Shown one piece after another: positions 15,679 through 23,820 of a DNA stretch of 64,000 nucleotides. The notes beneath the pieces are model-generated. The model did not search any database. It had not been told where the DNA came from and saw only the letters and a list, made by a program, of their open reading frames with translations. The position numbers and the translations under genes were made by a program. Every line of letters begins with the position of its first letter. Positions within the stretch are counted from its first letter, which is position 1. This DNA is from Streptomyces lacrimifluminis (GTDB lineage: Bacteria; Actinomycetota; Actinomycetes; Streptomycetales; Streptomycetaceae): assembly GCF_014646095.1 (NCBI RefSeq), contig NZ_BMMU01000013.1, forward strand, positions 1 to 64,000, read 5' to 3'.

Positions 15679-16039
15679 TCAGCAGACGGGGATGCCGGGG
15701 GCCGGGTCGGCACCGACGTTGACGTTGCCGCCCCACATCCACACGTCGTTGAGGAACTGGCCGATGCCGGTCTCAAGGACCGTGCCGAGGTACCGGACGT
15801 TGGTGCCGTGGTTGCCGACCTTCACGTACTGACCGCGCGTGTAGCACTCGATGCCGCCCTCCAACTCCCGAATCGTGGTGCGCACGATCCGGCTGCTCGT
15901 GTTGGGGGCTTCGCGCAGGTTGCTGTTCGGCTGCACGGTCATCGCGTAGCCGGGAGGAACCGGAGGGCGCGGCCCCGGCGGTCCCGGCGACGCCGAGCAC
16001 GAGCCCGGCAGCCGCGGTCGACACACTTCGCCTGGTCAT
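15679..16039 (-). pseudogene. SH3-like small secreted protein, frameshifted after signal peptide
   Basis: The start ATG at 16039 overlaps the stop of the preceding paralogue (ATGA) and encodes a good signal peptide (MTRRSVSTAAAGLVLGVAGTAGAA). That frame then loses similarity. The mature domain continues one frame over (MTVQPNSNLREAPNTSSR.. to ..VWMWGGNVNVGADPAPGIPVC) and closely matches the paralogue at 16036-16416. One extra base in the GC-rich stretch near 15950-15970 would explain this. The options are a recent frameshift, a sequencing error, or slippage. A GTG at 16026 could start the second frame but gives no proper signal peptide. Confidence 0.65.
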
Positions 16040-16416
16040 GAGCACTCGCGGATGCCGGGGGCCGGGTCGGCGCCCACGTTCACGTTGCCGCCCCACACCC
16101 ACGGGTTGTGGTACCAGGTCATCGGGTTCGTGCCCCGGTCGTCGACGTCGCCGTAGTACCAGACGTCAGTGCCGTAGTTGCCGACCTTCACGTACTGGGC
16201 GTGCTTGAAGCACACGATATACATCAGGGCCTGGCTCGTGGTGGTGCCCAAGACACGGCTGCTGGTGTTGGGCTCCGCCCGGACGTTGCTGTTGGGCTGC
16301 AGGGTGGTGCCGGAAGCCTGTGCGGCAGCGTGCGCACTGCCCGTCGTGCCGAGGAGGGTGAGGGCCGCGCCGAGCGCCAGCCCCATCGCCGCCAGTCTGG
16401 TGGAGGTCTTCGCCAT
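16036..16416 (-). CDS. Small secreted SH3-like protein
   Basis: This 126-aa exported protein has a signal peptide (to about residue 31, SAHA/AA) and then an SH3b-like domain of about 90 residues: TLQPNSNVRAEPNTSSRVLGTTT, CFKHAQYVKVGNYGTDVWYYG, and the ending WVWGGNVNVGADPAPGIRECS. SH3b domains often bind cell-wall peptides. The paired Cys (CFKH and the C-terminal REC) probably form a disulphide. AAGGGGAAAAC precedes the ATG. A CATACGG-N15-CGTC promoter (16458-16483) lies 42 bases upstream, shared with two other secreted genes of the island. Confidence 0.8.
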   Translation of the reverse strand: MAKTSTRLAAMGLALGAALTLLGTTGSAHAAAQASGTTLQPNSNVRAEPNTSSRVLGTTTSQALMYIVCFKHAQYVKVGNYGTDVWYYGDVDDRGTNPMTWYHNPWVWGGNVNVGADPAPGIRECS

Positions 16417-16457
16417 TGTTTTCCCCTTGGCCGTGGATGTTTCCTGTTCGGCTCTGT

Positions 16458-16483
16458 GACGGAAGGGGATGCGTGCCCGTATG
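16458..16483 (-). promoter_or_regulatory. ECF-type promoter CATACGG-N15-CGTC (copy 1)
   Basis: Read on the minus strand, CATACGG (16483-16477) is followed after 15 bases by CGTC (16461-16458). The -10-like CGTC is typical of ECF sigma promoters. The same two blocks with identical spacing occur at 23751 and 25081. Confidence 0.6.
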
Positions 16484-16526
16484 ACGGTGTCGCGGACCTG
16501 TTCGCAATTTTTTCCCGGCGCGCGTC

Positions 16527-19500
16527 CTACGGCTCCGGGAGTTCCCGCGCCTCGCGGCTGCCGAGTCGGAGGAAGATCCCGTACGCCTCGTCCTCCAGCT
16601 CGCGCCCCGTTCCGGCCGCGCCCCTGGCCCGTTCGGCGCGGGCCAGGTCCCGCAGGGTGCGGGCGCGCCACAGCGGCAGATCCAGTTTGTCCCACAGTCC
16701 GAGAGCCCGTCGCAGGGTCTCGGACGCGCTCTCCCAGTCGGACGCGGCGAGATGCCACTCGCCGATGGTGCGCAGGACGAGGGCCTCGCCGAAGATGTCC
16801 TGGCGCTCGCGGGTGGTCTCCAGACACCGGTCGAGACGCTGCCGGGCCTCGGTCATCCGGCCCTGCCGGAACTCGACCTTGGCCAGGGACTGACTCGCGT
16901 ACATGACGCCGAAGACGTCGTCCGTCTCCTCGAAGATGGCGAGGGACTGCCGCAGCAGCGTCTCCGCACTCGGCATGTCACCCCGCGCCCGGTGACACAG
17001 GCCCAGTGAGCGCAGCGCGAGCGCTTCACCGTGCCGGTCCCAGGCGGTCACGTACAGCCGGTGCGCGCGGGACAGGGCCTCCCATGCCTCGTCGTCGCGG
17101 CCCTGTTCCCGGTGGACGTATCCGATGCCGTACAGCACATGGGCCATGGCCGCGATGTCCTCCGGCTCCCGGTACTGGTCGAGGGCCGAGGTCAGCAGGG
17201 TCAGTGCCTCGTCGAAGCGGCCCTGTTCGCGGCGGGCCGCGCCCATGCCGGCCCACGCGTCCGCACGGCCGCTTCGTACGGAGCGCTCCTCGAACAGGTG
17301 CAGTGCCGCCGCGAAGAACGCGTGAGCCTCGTCGAAGCGGTCCTGTTCCAGGCGGAGTTGGCCGAGACCGTTCAGCAGCCGGGCCTCGCCCTCGACGTCC
17401 CCGCCGCGGCGCACCGCCTCCAGGGCCACGTCGTGGGAGTGGGACCAGGCGTCGAACTGGTTGTAGAGGGCCGCGGAGGCGGCCATGAGGGTGGCGGCGA
17501 GTCCGCGCGCCGCGTCGAACATCCCGTGTTCCGCGCAGTGGGTGACCGCGGCCAGCAGACACCGCTGTTCGGCCGCGAACCACGCGGCCGGCTCACCCTC
17601 CAGGTGTGCCGACGGTTCCGTGAGCGGTGCCGGGTCGTCCGCGACATGTGGGGACCCGCCCGTCGTGGTGACCGGGAGGAGCCGCGACGCGCCGCCCGGT
17701 CCGTGGGCCGCCGCGCTGCGGGCCATGACCAGCCAGCGGTCGACCAGCCGTTGGACCGCCGTCTCCCGGTCCTGCCGGGTCTCGTCGGCCAGACAGCGTT
17801 CCCGGGCGTACTCGCGCGCCAGGTCGTGAATGCGGTAGCGCGTTCTGCCCGTCTCGTCGGTGCGTACGACCTCCACGAAGTGGCAGTCCACGAGCTGCTC
17901 GACCGCGTCCTCCGCGTCGTCCTCGCCCACGTCGAGGAGCGGCCCGGCGACCCAGGCGGCGAAGTCGGGCAGATCCATCAGGGCCAGGCGGCGCAGGGCA
18001 CGCTGCTCCTGCGTGTCGAGGTCCGCGTAGCCGAGTCCGAGGCTCGCGCGCACTTCCAGGTCGCCCGCCTGCAGTTCGTCCAGGCGGCGGCGCTCGTCCC
18101 GGAGGCGGGACGCGAGCCGTGCCGGTGTCCAGTGGGGGCGGGCGGCCAGACGGGCGCCGGCGACGCGGACGGCGAGCGGGAGACGGCCGCACAGCGCGAC
18201 GATCTCGGCGGCCCGGTCGGGCTCCAGGCTGGGCCGTGTCGGTCCGGCGACGCGGGCCAGCAGGTCCAGTGCCTCCGCTTCGGAGGGCACACCCAGATCG
18301 AGGTGGGCGGCGCCTTCCAGGGCGACGAGCCGGCGGCGGCCGGTGATCAGCACGGCCGAGCCGCCGCCCGGTGGGAGCAGCGGGCGCAGCAGGGCTTCGC
18401 TGACGGCGTTGTCGAGGATGAGCAGGACCCGGCGGCGCGCGATGTGCGTGCGGTACAGGCCGAGGAGGTCCTCCTCGTCGCGCGCCGGGGTCTCGGAGTC
18501 CACCCCGAGGGCGCGCAGCAGCCGGGCCAGGGCGTCCGCGGTCCGTACCGGCTCGGAGTCCGAGGCGCGCAGGTCCACGAAGAGCTGTCCGTCGGGGAAG
18601 AGCTCGGCGGTGCGGTGGCCGACGTGGACGGCCAGGGCGGTCTTGCCGGTGCCCGACCGGCCGGAGATCACCCCGATGGGCGGCGCGGTACGCAGCGGGT
18701 TCCGCACCCCCTCCAGGAGAGCGGTCGCCCACGCGATCTGCTCGGTGCGGCCTATGAAGTCGGCGACGTCGGGAGGGAGCTGGGAGGGCGCCGGACGACC
18801 TGTGTCGTCGTGGGACTGCTCGAAACGGTGGTGTGACGGGGTGTCTTCGTCCGGGCGCGGGGGAGCCGCCGCCTCCGCGTGTCCGGGTGCCTTCCCCGAG
18901 GGCGTGGCCGTTCGGCGGGCCGGTGCTCCCAGCACGGTCGTGTCCGCCCGGAGCAGGGCCTGGTGCAGCGCGCGCAGTTCCGGGCCGGGGTCGACGCCCA
19001 GTTCCGTACGGAGCAGGCGGCGGCCCTCGTCGTAGCAGCGCAGCGCGTCGGGCATCCGGCCGGTACGGAACAGGGCGGTCATCAGCTGGCCGCGCGGGCG
19101 CTCTCGGAGGGGGTGGGCGGCGACGTGGGCGACGAGTTCGGCGGCGAGATCCGTGCCACGGTCCAGGTCCAGCTCGGCGGCGAAGCGGAACTCCTTCGCC
19201 TCGAGCCGGAGTTCCGTCAGACGCATGGCCTCGACACGGGCGAAGGACTGGCCGACCCCTTCCAGGGCGTCCCGGCCGCGCCACAGACCCAACGCCGCCT
19301 GCAGGGTGTCGACGGCTTCCTCGGCCCGCCCGGCGAGGGCCGCACTCCGACCGGCTGCGAACGCCTCCTCGAAGCGCCGGGCGTCCACGGCGGAGGGCGG
19401 GAACTCGGCGACATAACCCGGGGAGCGGGTGCGGATGGCGTCGCCGGCGCGCGTACCGGCCAGGGCGCGGCGCAGTCCGGAGACGTGCGAGGCGACGAGC

Positions 19501-19679
19501 GCCCGCGCGGTGGCGGGTGGCTCTTCCTCCCAGGTCAGATCGACCAACCGCTCGGCGGACAACACCTCACCGAGATGCACGACGAGAGCCGCGAGTATCG
19601 CCGTCGGTTTGGCGCCGTTCAGCGGAATGCGGTGTCCCTCGCTCGACACCTCGACCGGACCCAGAAGGCGAACGTCCAC
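16527..19679 (-). CDS. AfsR/SARP-family regulator with NB-ARC and TPR domains
   Basis: This 1050-aa cytoplasmic regulator has an OmpR-like winged-helix DNA-binding domain at about 1-95 (LNGAKPTAILAALVVH, TRSPGYV) and a bacterial transcriptional activation domain at about 98-245. An NB-ARC/STAND ATPase follows with Walker A GRSGTGKTA at 340-348 and Walker B RRVLLILDNA at 416-425. Tetratricopeptide-like repeats run from about 700 onwards (GLGQLRLEQDRFDEA, GMGAARREQGRFDEA). SARPs activate by binding 11-bp-spaced direct repeats; such an array lies 237 bases away, before the divergent dipeptidase gene. The ATPase and TPR parts suggest ligand- or kinase-gated activity. The AfsR comparison is by architecture only. 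Confidence 0.92.
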   Translation of the reverse strand: MDVRLLGPVEVSSEGHRIPLNGAKPTAILAALVVHLGEVLSAERLVDLTWEEEPPATARALVASHVSGLRRALAGTRAGDAIRTRSPGYVAEFPPSAVDARRFEEAFAAGRSAALAGRAEEAVDTLQAALGLWRGRDALEGVGQSFARVEAMRLTELRLEAKEFRFAAELDLDRGTDLAAELVAHVAAHPLRERPRGQLMTALFRTGRMPDALRCYDEGRRLLRTELGVDPGPELRALHQALLRADTTVLGAPARRTATPSGKAPGHAEAAAPPRPDEDTPSHHRFEQSHDDTGRPAPSQLPPDVADFIGRTEQIAWATALLEGVRNPLRTAPPIGVISGRSGTGKTALAVHVGHRTAELFPDGQLFVDLRASDSEPVRTADALARLLRALGVDSETPARDEEDLLGLYRTHIARRRVLLILDNAVSEALLRPLLPPGGGSAVLITGRRRLVALEGAAHLDLGVPSEAEALDLLARVAGPTRPSLEPDRAAEIVALCGRLPLAVRVAGARLAARPHWTPARLASRLRDERRRLDELQAGDLEVRASLGLGYADLDTQEQRALRRLALMDLPDFAAWVAGPLLDVGEDDAEDAVEQLVDCHFVEVVRTDETGRTRYRIHDLAREYARERCLADETRQDRETAVQRLVDRWLVMARSAAAHGPGGASRLLPVTTTGGSPHVADDPAPLTEPSAHLEGEPAAWFAAEQRCLLAAVTHCAEHGMFDAARGLAATLMAASAALYNQFDAWSHSHDVALEAVRRGGDVEGEARLLNGLGQLRLEQDRFDEAHAFFAAALHLFEERSVRSGRADAWAGMGAARREQGRFDEALTLLTSALDQYREPEDIAAMAHVLYGIGYVHREQGRDDEAWEALSRAHRLYVTAWDRHGEALALRSLGLCHRARGDMPSAETLLRQSLAIFEETDDVFGVMYASQSLAKVEFRQGRMTEARQRLDRCLETTRERQDIFGEALVLRTIGEWHLAASDWESASETLRRALGLWDKLDLPLWRARTLRDLARAERARGAAGTGRELEDEAYGIFLRLGSREARELPEP

Positions 19680-19915
19680 CCGTGTCCCCCGATTTCACGT
19701 TCCCGCAGTCGGGGACAACATACCGGCACCCGCCGACAGTCATGCCTCGCACCGGACCGCCCGTTTTTCACGGCAGACCGGTAGGGAGTGCGGGTGGCTG
19801 GAATTCGCTGGGTTTCCGGTGAGAATTCCCCCCAATACGAAGAAAAGACTGTCCGACTTTCGACCCGTGGACGGACGTAACCGCCCCGCCGTAGGAACGC
19901 CCCTCATGTGCGGCG

Positions 19916-19981
19916 CTGCAGGCGCTCCGTACCGGCGCTGCATACGTCCTGCAGAGGATCTGCATCGTTCCTGCAGAGCCC
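19916..19981 (+). promoter_or_regulatory. 11-bp-spaced CTGCAG/CTGCAT array (probable SARP operator)
   Basis: CTGCAG or CTGCAT occurs at 19916, 19938, 19949, 19960 and 19971. The last four are exactly 11 bases apart and the first is 22 bases before the second. One-helical-turn direct repeats are the known signature of SARP binding. The array ends 17 bases before the dipeptidase GTG, so the transcript would be leaderless or nearly so. The rest of the 19680-19992 gap shows no gene. Confidence 0.75.
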
Positions 19982-19998
19982 GCCTCCACGCTGTGAGC

Positions 19999-20658
19999 GT
20001 GACGGACATCATCCTGCTTTCGGACCACCGAGTCGCCGCCACGCGTGTCGCCGAGAACGGTGAACCCCTGGTCGACGTCCGGGAGGTCGCCGCACTGCGG
20101 GTCGACACACGGAAGGCCGACGACGACGGCTCGTACGCACATCTGCGGACCGACGTGCTGCGCCGGCTCCTGCTCGCGCAGGACGCGCTGCCCCCGGGCG
20201 TTCACCTGCTGATGGTGGAGGGCTTCCGGCCCCCCGCGCTGCAGCGCAGCTACTTCGACGAGTACGCGGCGACACTGCGCACGGCCCATCCGGACGCCGG
20301 GCCGGACCGGATACGCGAGCTGGCCAGCGCGTACATCTCGCCCCCGGAGGTCGCCCCGCACGTCAGCGGCGGCGCGGTGGATCTGACGCTGTGCACCGAG
20401 GACGGTGTCGAGCTCTCCCTCGGTACGGAGGTCAACGCCACCCCCGAGGAGAGCGAGGGCGGCTGCCGCACCGCCGCGCTCAACATCGACGACGCCGCCC
20501 GGGCCAACCGGGCGGCGATGGGCCGGGCCATGACGGCCGCGGGGTTCGTCAACTACCCGACGGAGTGGTGGCACTGGTCGTACGGAGACCGGTACTGGGC
20601 GCTGCTGAGCGAGGCGCCCGCCGCCAGGTACGGTCCCGCCGCTCTGAGCCACCCGTAG
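19999..20658 (+). CDS. VanX-type D-Ala-D-Ala dipeptidase (M15D)
   Basis: This 219-aa protein should hydrolyse D-Ala-D-Ala in the cytoplasm, as it has no signal peptide. The zinc ligands fit VanX spacing: His121 and Asp128 in PHVSGGAVDL, His192 in EWWHW, with catalytic Glu189 and the conserved Arg77 in EGFRPP. No vanH or vanA ligase genes are nearby, so glycopeptide resistance is not indicated. Depleting the precursor dipeptide would shift the wall toward tripeptide stems. It has no RBS; the start may be the GTG at 19993 or 19999. The SARP-like array immediately upstream makes it the probable direct target of the neighbouring regulator. Confidence 0.85.
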   Translation: MTDIILLSDHRVAATRVAENGEPLVDVREVAALRVDTRKADDDGSYAHLRTDVLRRLLLAQDALPPGVHLLMVEGFRPPALQRSYFDEYAATLRTAHPDAGPDRIRELASAYISPPEVAPHVSGGAVDLTLCTEDGVELSLGTEVNATPEESEGGCRTAALNIDDAARANRAAMGRAMTAAGFVNYPTEWWHWSYGDRYWALLSEAPAARYGPAALSHP

Positions 20659-20722
20659 CGCCGCTCGTCCGAAGGCACCTGCCCGACCGCAGTCTGAGAC
20701 AGACAGACCCCGGGGGAACACC

Positions 20723-21394
20723 GTGAAGGACACCTGCATCGCGACGACGATGACCACGTCGTCCACAACCGCCGAAACAGTCACGACCGCGAACACGACG
20801 ACCACCACGACCATCACCGACCACATGACCCCGGCCGAGTTCGACGAGGCGTTCACGGCGGTGATGCCGAGGCTGCGGCTCCGGCTGCTGGCCCTGACCG
20901 GCAATCCGCACGACGCCGACGACCTGCTGCAGGAGACGTATCTGAGACTCTCCCGCCGGGCGCGTGCCCACACCCTGGCGCGTCAGCACCAGCCGTACGC
21001 CTACACCTGCGCGGCGGCGCTGAACCTGCTGCGCGACCTGTGGCGGCATCCCTCGCGCCAGGAGCGCTGCACCGACCGGCTGCCGGAACGGAGCTGGGAC
21101 GGCGGCTTCGCGAGCAGGGAGGCCGAGACGGTGGCGACCGGGCTGTTGCGCGGGCTGTCCCCCAAGGAGGCGGCCGCCGTGATCCTGGTCGACATCGAGG
21201 GCCTGACCCACGACATGGCGGGGGAACGGCTCGGCGCGCACCGCGGCACGGTGCAGCGCAACCGGATGCGCGGCCTCGCCAAGATCCGCGCCGCACTCGA
21301 CACGTACGAACCGGCCTTCGCCCCGATACCCGGCACGAGGGTGGGCGGCCGACCCACACTGCCCGCCCCGGCGGCCTGCACGACGACGATATGA
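20723..21394 (+). CDS. RNA polymerase sigma factor, ECF-like
   Basis: This 223-aa protein has a sigma-70 region 2 at about 40-105 (NPHDADDLLQETYLRLSRRA, AYTCAAALNLLRDLWR) and a region 4 HTH at about 140-195 (LSPKEAAAVILVDIEGLTHDMAGERLGAHRGTVQRN). Unusually it begins with about 34 residues of Thr-rich low-complexity sequence. There is no obvious anti-sigma gene beside it. GGGGGAA precedes the GTG start. It lies 64 bases after the dipeptidase, so it may be in the same SARP-controlled transcript. It is the natural candidate to read the CATACGG-N15-CGTC promoters in this island. Confidence 0.85.
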   Translation: MKDTCIATTMTTSSTTAETVTTANTTTTTTITDHMTPAEFDEAFTAVMPRLRLRLLALTGNPHDADDLLQETYLRLSRRARAHTLARQHQPYAYTCAAALNLLRDLWRHPSRQERCTDRLPERSWDGGFASREAETVATGLLRGLSPKEAAAVILVDIEGLTHDMAGERLGAHRGTVQRNRMRGLAKIRAALDTYEPAFAPIPGTRVGGRPTLPAPAACTTTI

Positions 21395-21503
21395 GGCGGT
21401 CCGACCGACCATCGGACACCACTCACCCGTACGCGGTCCATCCGCGCACGGCTCACCCGTACCGCTGCTCCGCACCTCACGCGAACCACACCAGGGGGAA
21501 CCC

Positions 21504-22385
21504 ATGACGCGTCGCACGAACCGCACACTCGCGGTGGCAGGAGGACTGCTGCTCGCCACCACGTTGACCTGTACCGGCACGGCGATGGCCACCGCATCGC
21601 CGCTCCCCTCGACGTCCGTGGCCGCCGCCGAATGCCGTGCCCTGGCGACCGCGACCGCCCAGGCACAGGCGATCGTCAACGCCGCGTGCTCGCAGATCGG
21701 GGTGCCGTACTCGTGGGGCGGCGGCTCCATCCACGGGCCGACGTTCGGTCAGGACTACCCCGGCGGCGGTCCCGGCGCCCACGACAGCCAGGTGAAGGGC
21801 TTCGACTGCTCGCACCTGGTGCAGTACGCGGCCTGGCAGGGAGCGGGCATCGCCCTGCCGGAGGGGTCGTGGAACCAGGCCAAGTGGAGCGGCGCCACCG
21901 CCCGGTTCACCCGCGACCAGGGGATCGCCCCGTTGCAGCCGGGCGATCTGCTGCTGTGGGGGTCGGACCCGGCCAACCTCGGCAGTGTGCACCACATCGC
22001 CATCTACCTCGGCAACGGCAAGATGGTCGAGGCCCGGGAGTCCGGGACGCTCGTGATGGTCAGTGACGTACGCCTGAACTCCCAGTACGCGGGCGCCCTG
22101 CGCATCGCCGGCGGCGGCGAGCAGCCGCCCGCGGGTACGAAGCGGTTCATGACCTGGGGCACCAACGTGGGCCTCCGTCCGGATCCCAGCACCCAGAAGC
22201 CTCCCGTGACCCGGCTGCCCGGCCCCACGGCCGTGGACGTGCTCTGCCAGGCGCACGGGGAGAGGGTCACCGCCGAGGGCTACACCAACGACGCCTGGTC
22301 GTACCTGCCCAAGTACAACGCGTGGATCTCGAACATCTACATCCAGGACCCGGCGGCCTGGCTGCCCGGGGTTCCCGAGTGCTGA
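21504..22385 (+). CDS. Secreted NlpC/P60 endopeptidase with C-terminal SH3-like module
   Basis: This 293-aa exported peptidoglycan endopeptidase has a signal peptide (to about 30) and an NlpC/P60 domain (about 50-205) with catalytic Cys102 in FDCSHL and His164 in HHIAIYLG. The C-terminal module (212-293) reads WGTNVGLRPDPST, VDVLCQAHGERV, NDAWSYLP, ISNIYIQDPAAWLPGVPEC. The module recurs in three further cluster proteins and probably targets the wall; its two Cys may pair. AGGGGG precedes the ATG. The M23 gene starts 95 bases later on the same strand. Confidence 0.9.
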   Translation: MTRRTNRTLAVAGGLLLATTLTCTGTAMATASPLPSTSVAAAECRALATATAQAQAIVNAACSQIGVPYSWGGGSIHGPTFGQDYPGGGPGAHDSQVKGFDCSHLVQYAAWQGAGIALPEGSWNQAKWSGATARFTRDQGIAPLQPGDLLLWGSDPANLGSVHHIAIYLGNGKMVEARESGTLVMVSDVRLNSQYAGALRIAGGGEQPPAGTKRFMTWGTNVGLRPDPSTQKPPVTRLPGPTAVDVLCQAHGERVTAEGYTNDAWSYLPKYNAWISNIYIQDPAAWLPGVPEC

Positions 22386-22480
22386 TCCGCGAGACCGGCA
22401 CACCACCGAACCAACCCGCTCGTCCTTCTTCCCCTTCTTTGCCTTCTTTTCCTTCATTTCCCCACAGAGGAGATTTCGTC

Positions 22481-23263
22481 ATGCGCGTACTCAAGCGCTC
22501 CAAGTCCATCGGCATGCTCGTCGCCACGGTCGCCGCGGCCGGGCTGATCCCGCTGGCCGCCGGCCAGGCCGACGCCGCCCCCGCCAAGGCCGCCGAGGCC
22601 GCTTCCTGCCCGGCCGCCGGCACGGTGACCCAGGGGTGGCACTCCGGTCACGACGGCGTCGACATCGCCAACGGCCGCGGTACGGCGATCTACGCCACCG
22701 GGTCGGGCACCGTGATCGCCTCCGGCCCCGCCAGCGGCTACGGCCAGTGGATCCGCATCAAGCACGACGACGGCACCATCACCGAGTACGGCCACATGTA
22801 CGAGCGTCTCGTCTTCGTGAACCAGCGGGTGAGCGCCGGTCAGCACATCGCGCGCATGGGCTCCGAAGGCGTCTCCAGCGGCAACCACCTGCACCTCAGG
22901 ACGTACGCTTCGTCGTCCGCCGGCCGGGGCATGAACCCCGTCGACTACCTGTCGGCGCGCGGTGTGAGCCTGCCGTGCACCCCGGGCGGCGGTGGCGGGA
23001 CGCCCAGCCCCGGCAACAACTTCACCACCTGGGGCACCTCGGTCCGGGTGCGCACCGAGCCGCAGCTGAACGCGCCGGTCGTGCGCACGCTGACCGGGCC
23101 GACGGCGGTCTTCGTGCAGTGTCAGAAGCGCGGCGACACGGTCAACGCCGAGGGTTACAGCAACAACGCCTGGTCCTTCATCCCGGCGCTCGGCGGCTAC
23201 ATCACCAACATCTACATCGACCACCCCGCCGCCTGGCTGCCGGGGGTGGACGAATGCCGCTGA
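22481..23263 (+). CDS. Secreted M23 metallopeptidase with C-terminal SH3-like module
   Basis: This 260-aa exported LytM/lysostaphin-type endopeptidase has a signal peptide to about residue 32. The catalytic domain (about 43-160) has zinc ligands His57 and Asp61 (GHDGVD) and the HLH motif at 136-138. After a Gly-rich linker (168-178) comes the shared module: WGTSVRVRTEPQLNAPV, VFVQCQKRG, NNAWSFIP, ITNIYIDHPAAWLPGVDECR. AGAGGAGA lies nine bases before the ATG. Its last codons overlap the start of the next gene. Cleavage of peptide cross-bridges is inferred from the family. Confidence 0.9.
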   Translation: MRVLKRSKSIGMLVATVAAAGLIPLAAGQADAAPAKAAEAASCPAAGTVTQGWHSGHDGVDIANGRGTAIYATGSGTVIASGPASGYGQWIRIKHDDGTITEYGHMYERLVFVNQRVSAGQHIARMGSEGVSSGNHLHLRTYASSSAGRGMNPVDYLSARGVSLPCTPGGGGGTPSPGNNFTTWGTSVRVRTEPQLNAPVVRTLTGPTAVFVQCQKRGDTVNAEGYSNNAWSFIPALGGYITNIYIDHPAAWLPGVDECR

Positions 23264-23664
23264 CCGGCGCCCTCACCGGTACGAAGGGTGCCGCGGCGGT
23301 AGCTCTGGCCGCCGCGCTGCTCCTCTCCCCCGGCCTCACCTCGTCCGCGCGGGCCGCCGACTCGGCGCCCTGCACCCCCGACCCGGACCGCCGCGGGTGG
23401 TACCGGTGCCCGATCTGGGGGTCGAACGTCAATCTGCGCTCCGCCCCCGACCCGCAGGCCCCGGTCACCGCGACGTCACCCGCCGGCGGCTGGCTCAGCG
23501 TGCTGTGCCAGACCAAGGGCGGCCGGGCGACCTACGACGGCTACTGGCACACCTGGTGGGTCAAGACCCCGGCGGTGGGCGTTGCCCCGTCCGCGTACAT
23601 GAGCGAGATCTTCCTCGTCGGAGGCGGCAACGACGAGCCGGACACGGGTCTGCCGACCTGCTGA
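23254..23664 (+). CDS. Small secreted SH3-like module protein
   Basis: This 136-aa exported protein consists of a signal peptide (to about 35, ARA/AD) and one copy of the cluster's Cys-rich module: CPIWGSNVNLRSAPDPQAPV, LSVLCQTKGGRATYDGYWHTWWVK, with a C-terminal TGLPTC. Its start overlaps the M23 stop by 10 bases, which implies translational coupling. With no catalytic domain it may compete with or guide the hydrolases at wall sites. A perfect 18-bp terminator stem follows 18 bases after the stop. Confidence 0.8.
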   Translation: MPLTGALTGTKGAAAVALAAALLLSPGLTSSARAADSAPCTPDPDRRGWYRCPIWGSNVNLRSAPDPQAPVTATSPAGGWLSVLCQTKGGRATYDGYWHTWWVKTPAVGVAPSAYMSEIFLVGGGNDEPDTGLPTC

Positions 23665-23681
23665 ACGGCCACCCGCACCAA

Positions 23682-23723
23682 CCGGATGCCCCCGGGACCA
23701 CGACAGGTCCCGGGGGCATCCGG
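23682..23723 (+). terminator. Strong hairpin terminator, perfect 18-bp stem
   Basis: CCGGATGCCCCCGGGACC, a six-base loop ACGACA, then GGTCCCGGGGGCATCCGG. It closes the NlpC/M23/SH3 transcript and isolates it from the promoter at 23751. Confidence 0.9.
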
Positions 23724-23750
23724 CGTTCGCAGAAGCATCGACCGGGTTCT

Positions 23751-23776
23751 CATACGGCGCGGGACGTGACGCCGTC
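23751..23776 (+). promoter_or_regulatory. ECF-type promoter CATACGG-N15-CGTC (copy 2)
   Basis: CATACGG at 23751-23757 and CGTC at 23773-23776. Identity with copy 3 extends outward (CTCATACGGCGCGGG on the left, CGCCGTCCT on the right). The predicted start site is about 40 bases before the serine-hydrolase ATG. Confidence 0.7.
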
Positions 23777-23820
23777 CTGTCTGTAGTGCGAGCGACGCAC
23801 GTCTTCCACCCATCCCGAGG

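Noticed and set aside
19916..19981. Possible CRISPR or minisatellite
   Set aside because: Only the CTGCA core is conserved and the spacing is one helical turn, which fits an operator array better.
19999..20658. Vancomycin resistance determinant
   Set aside because: No vanH, vanA or vanRS genes are nearby; a VanX-type enzyme alone does not give the resistance pathway.
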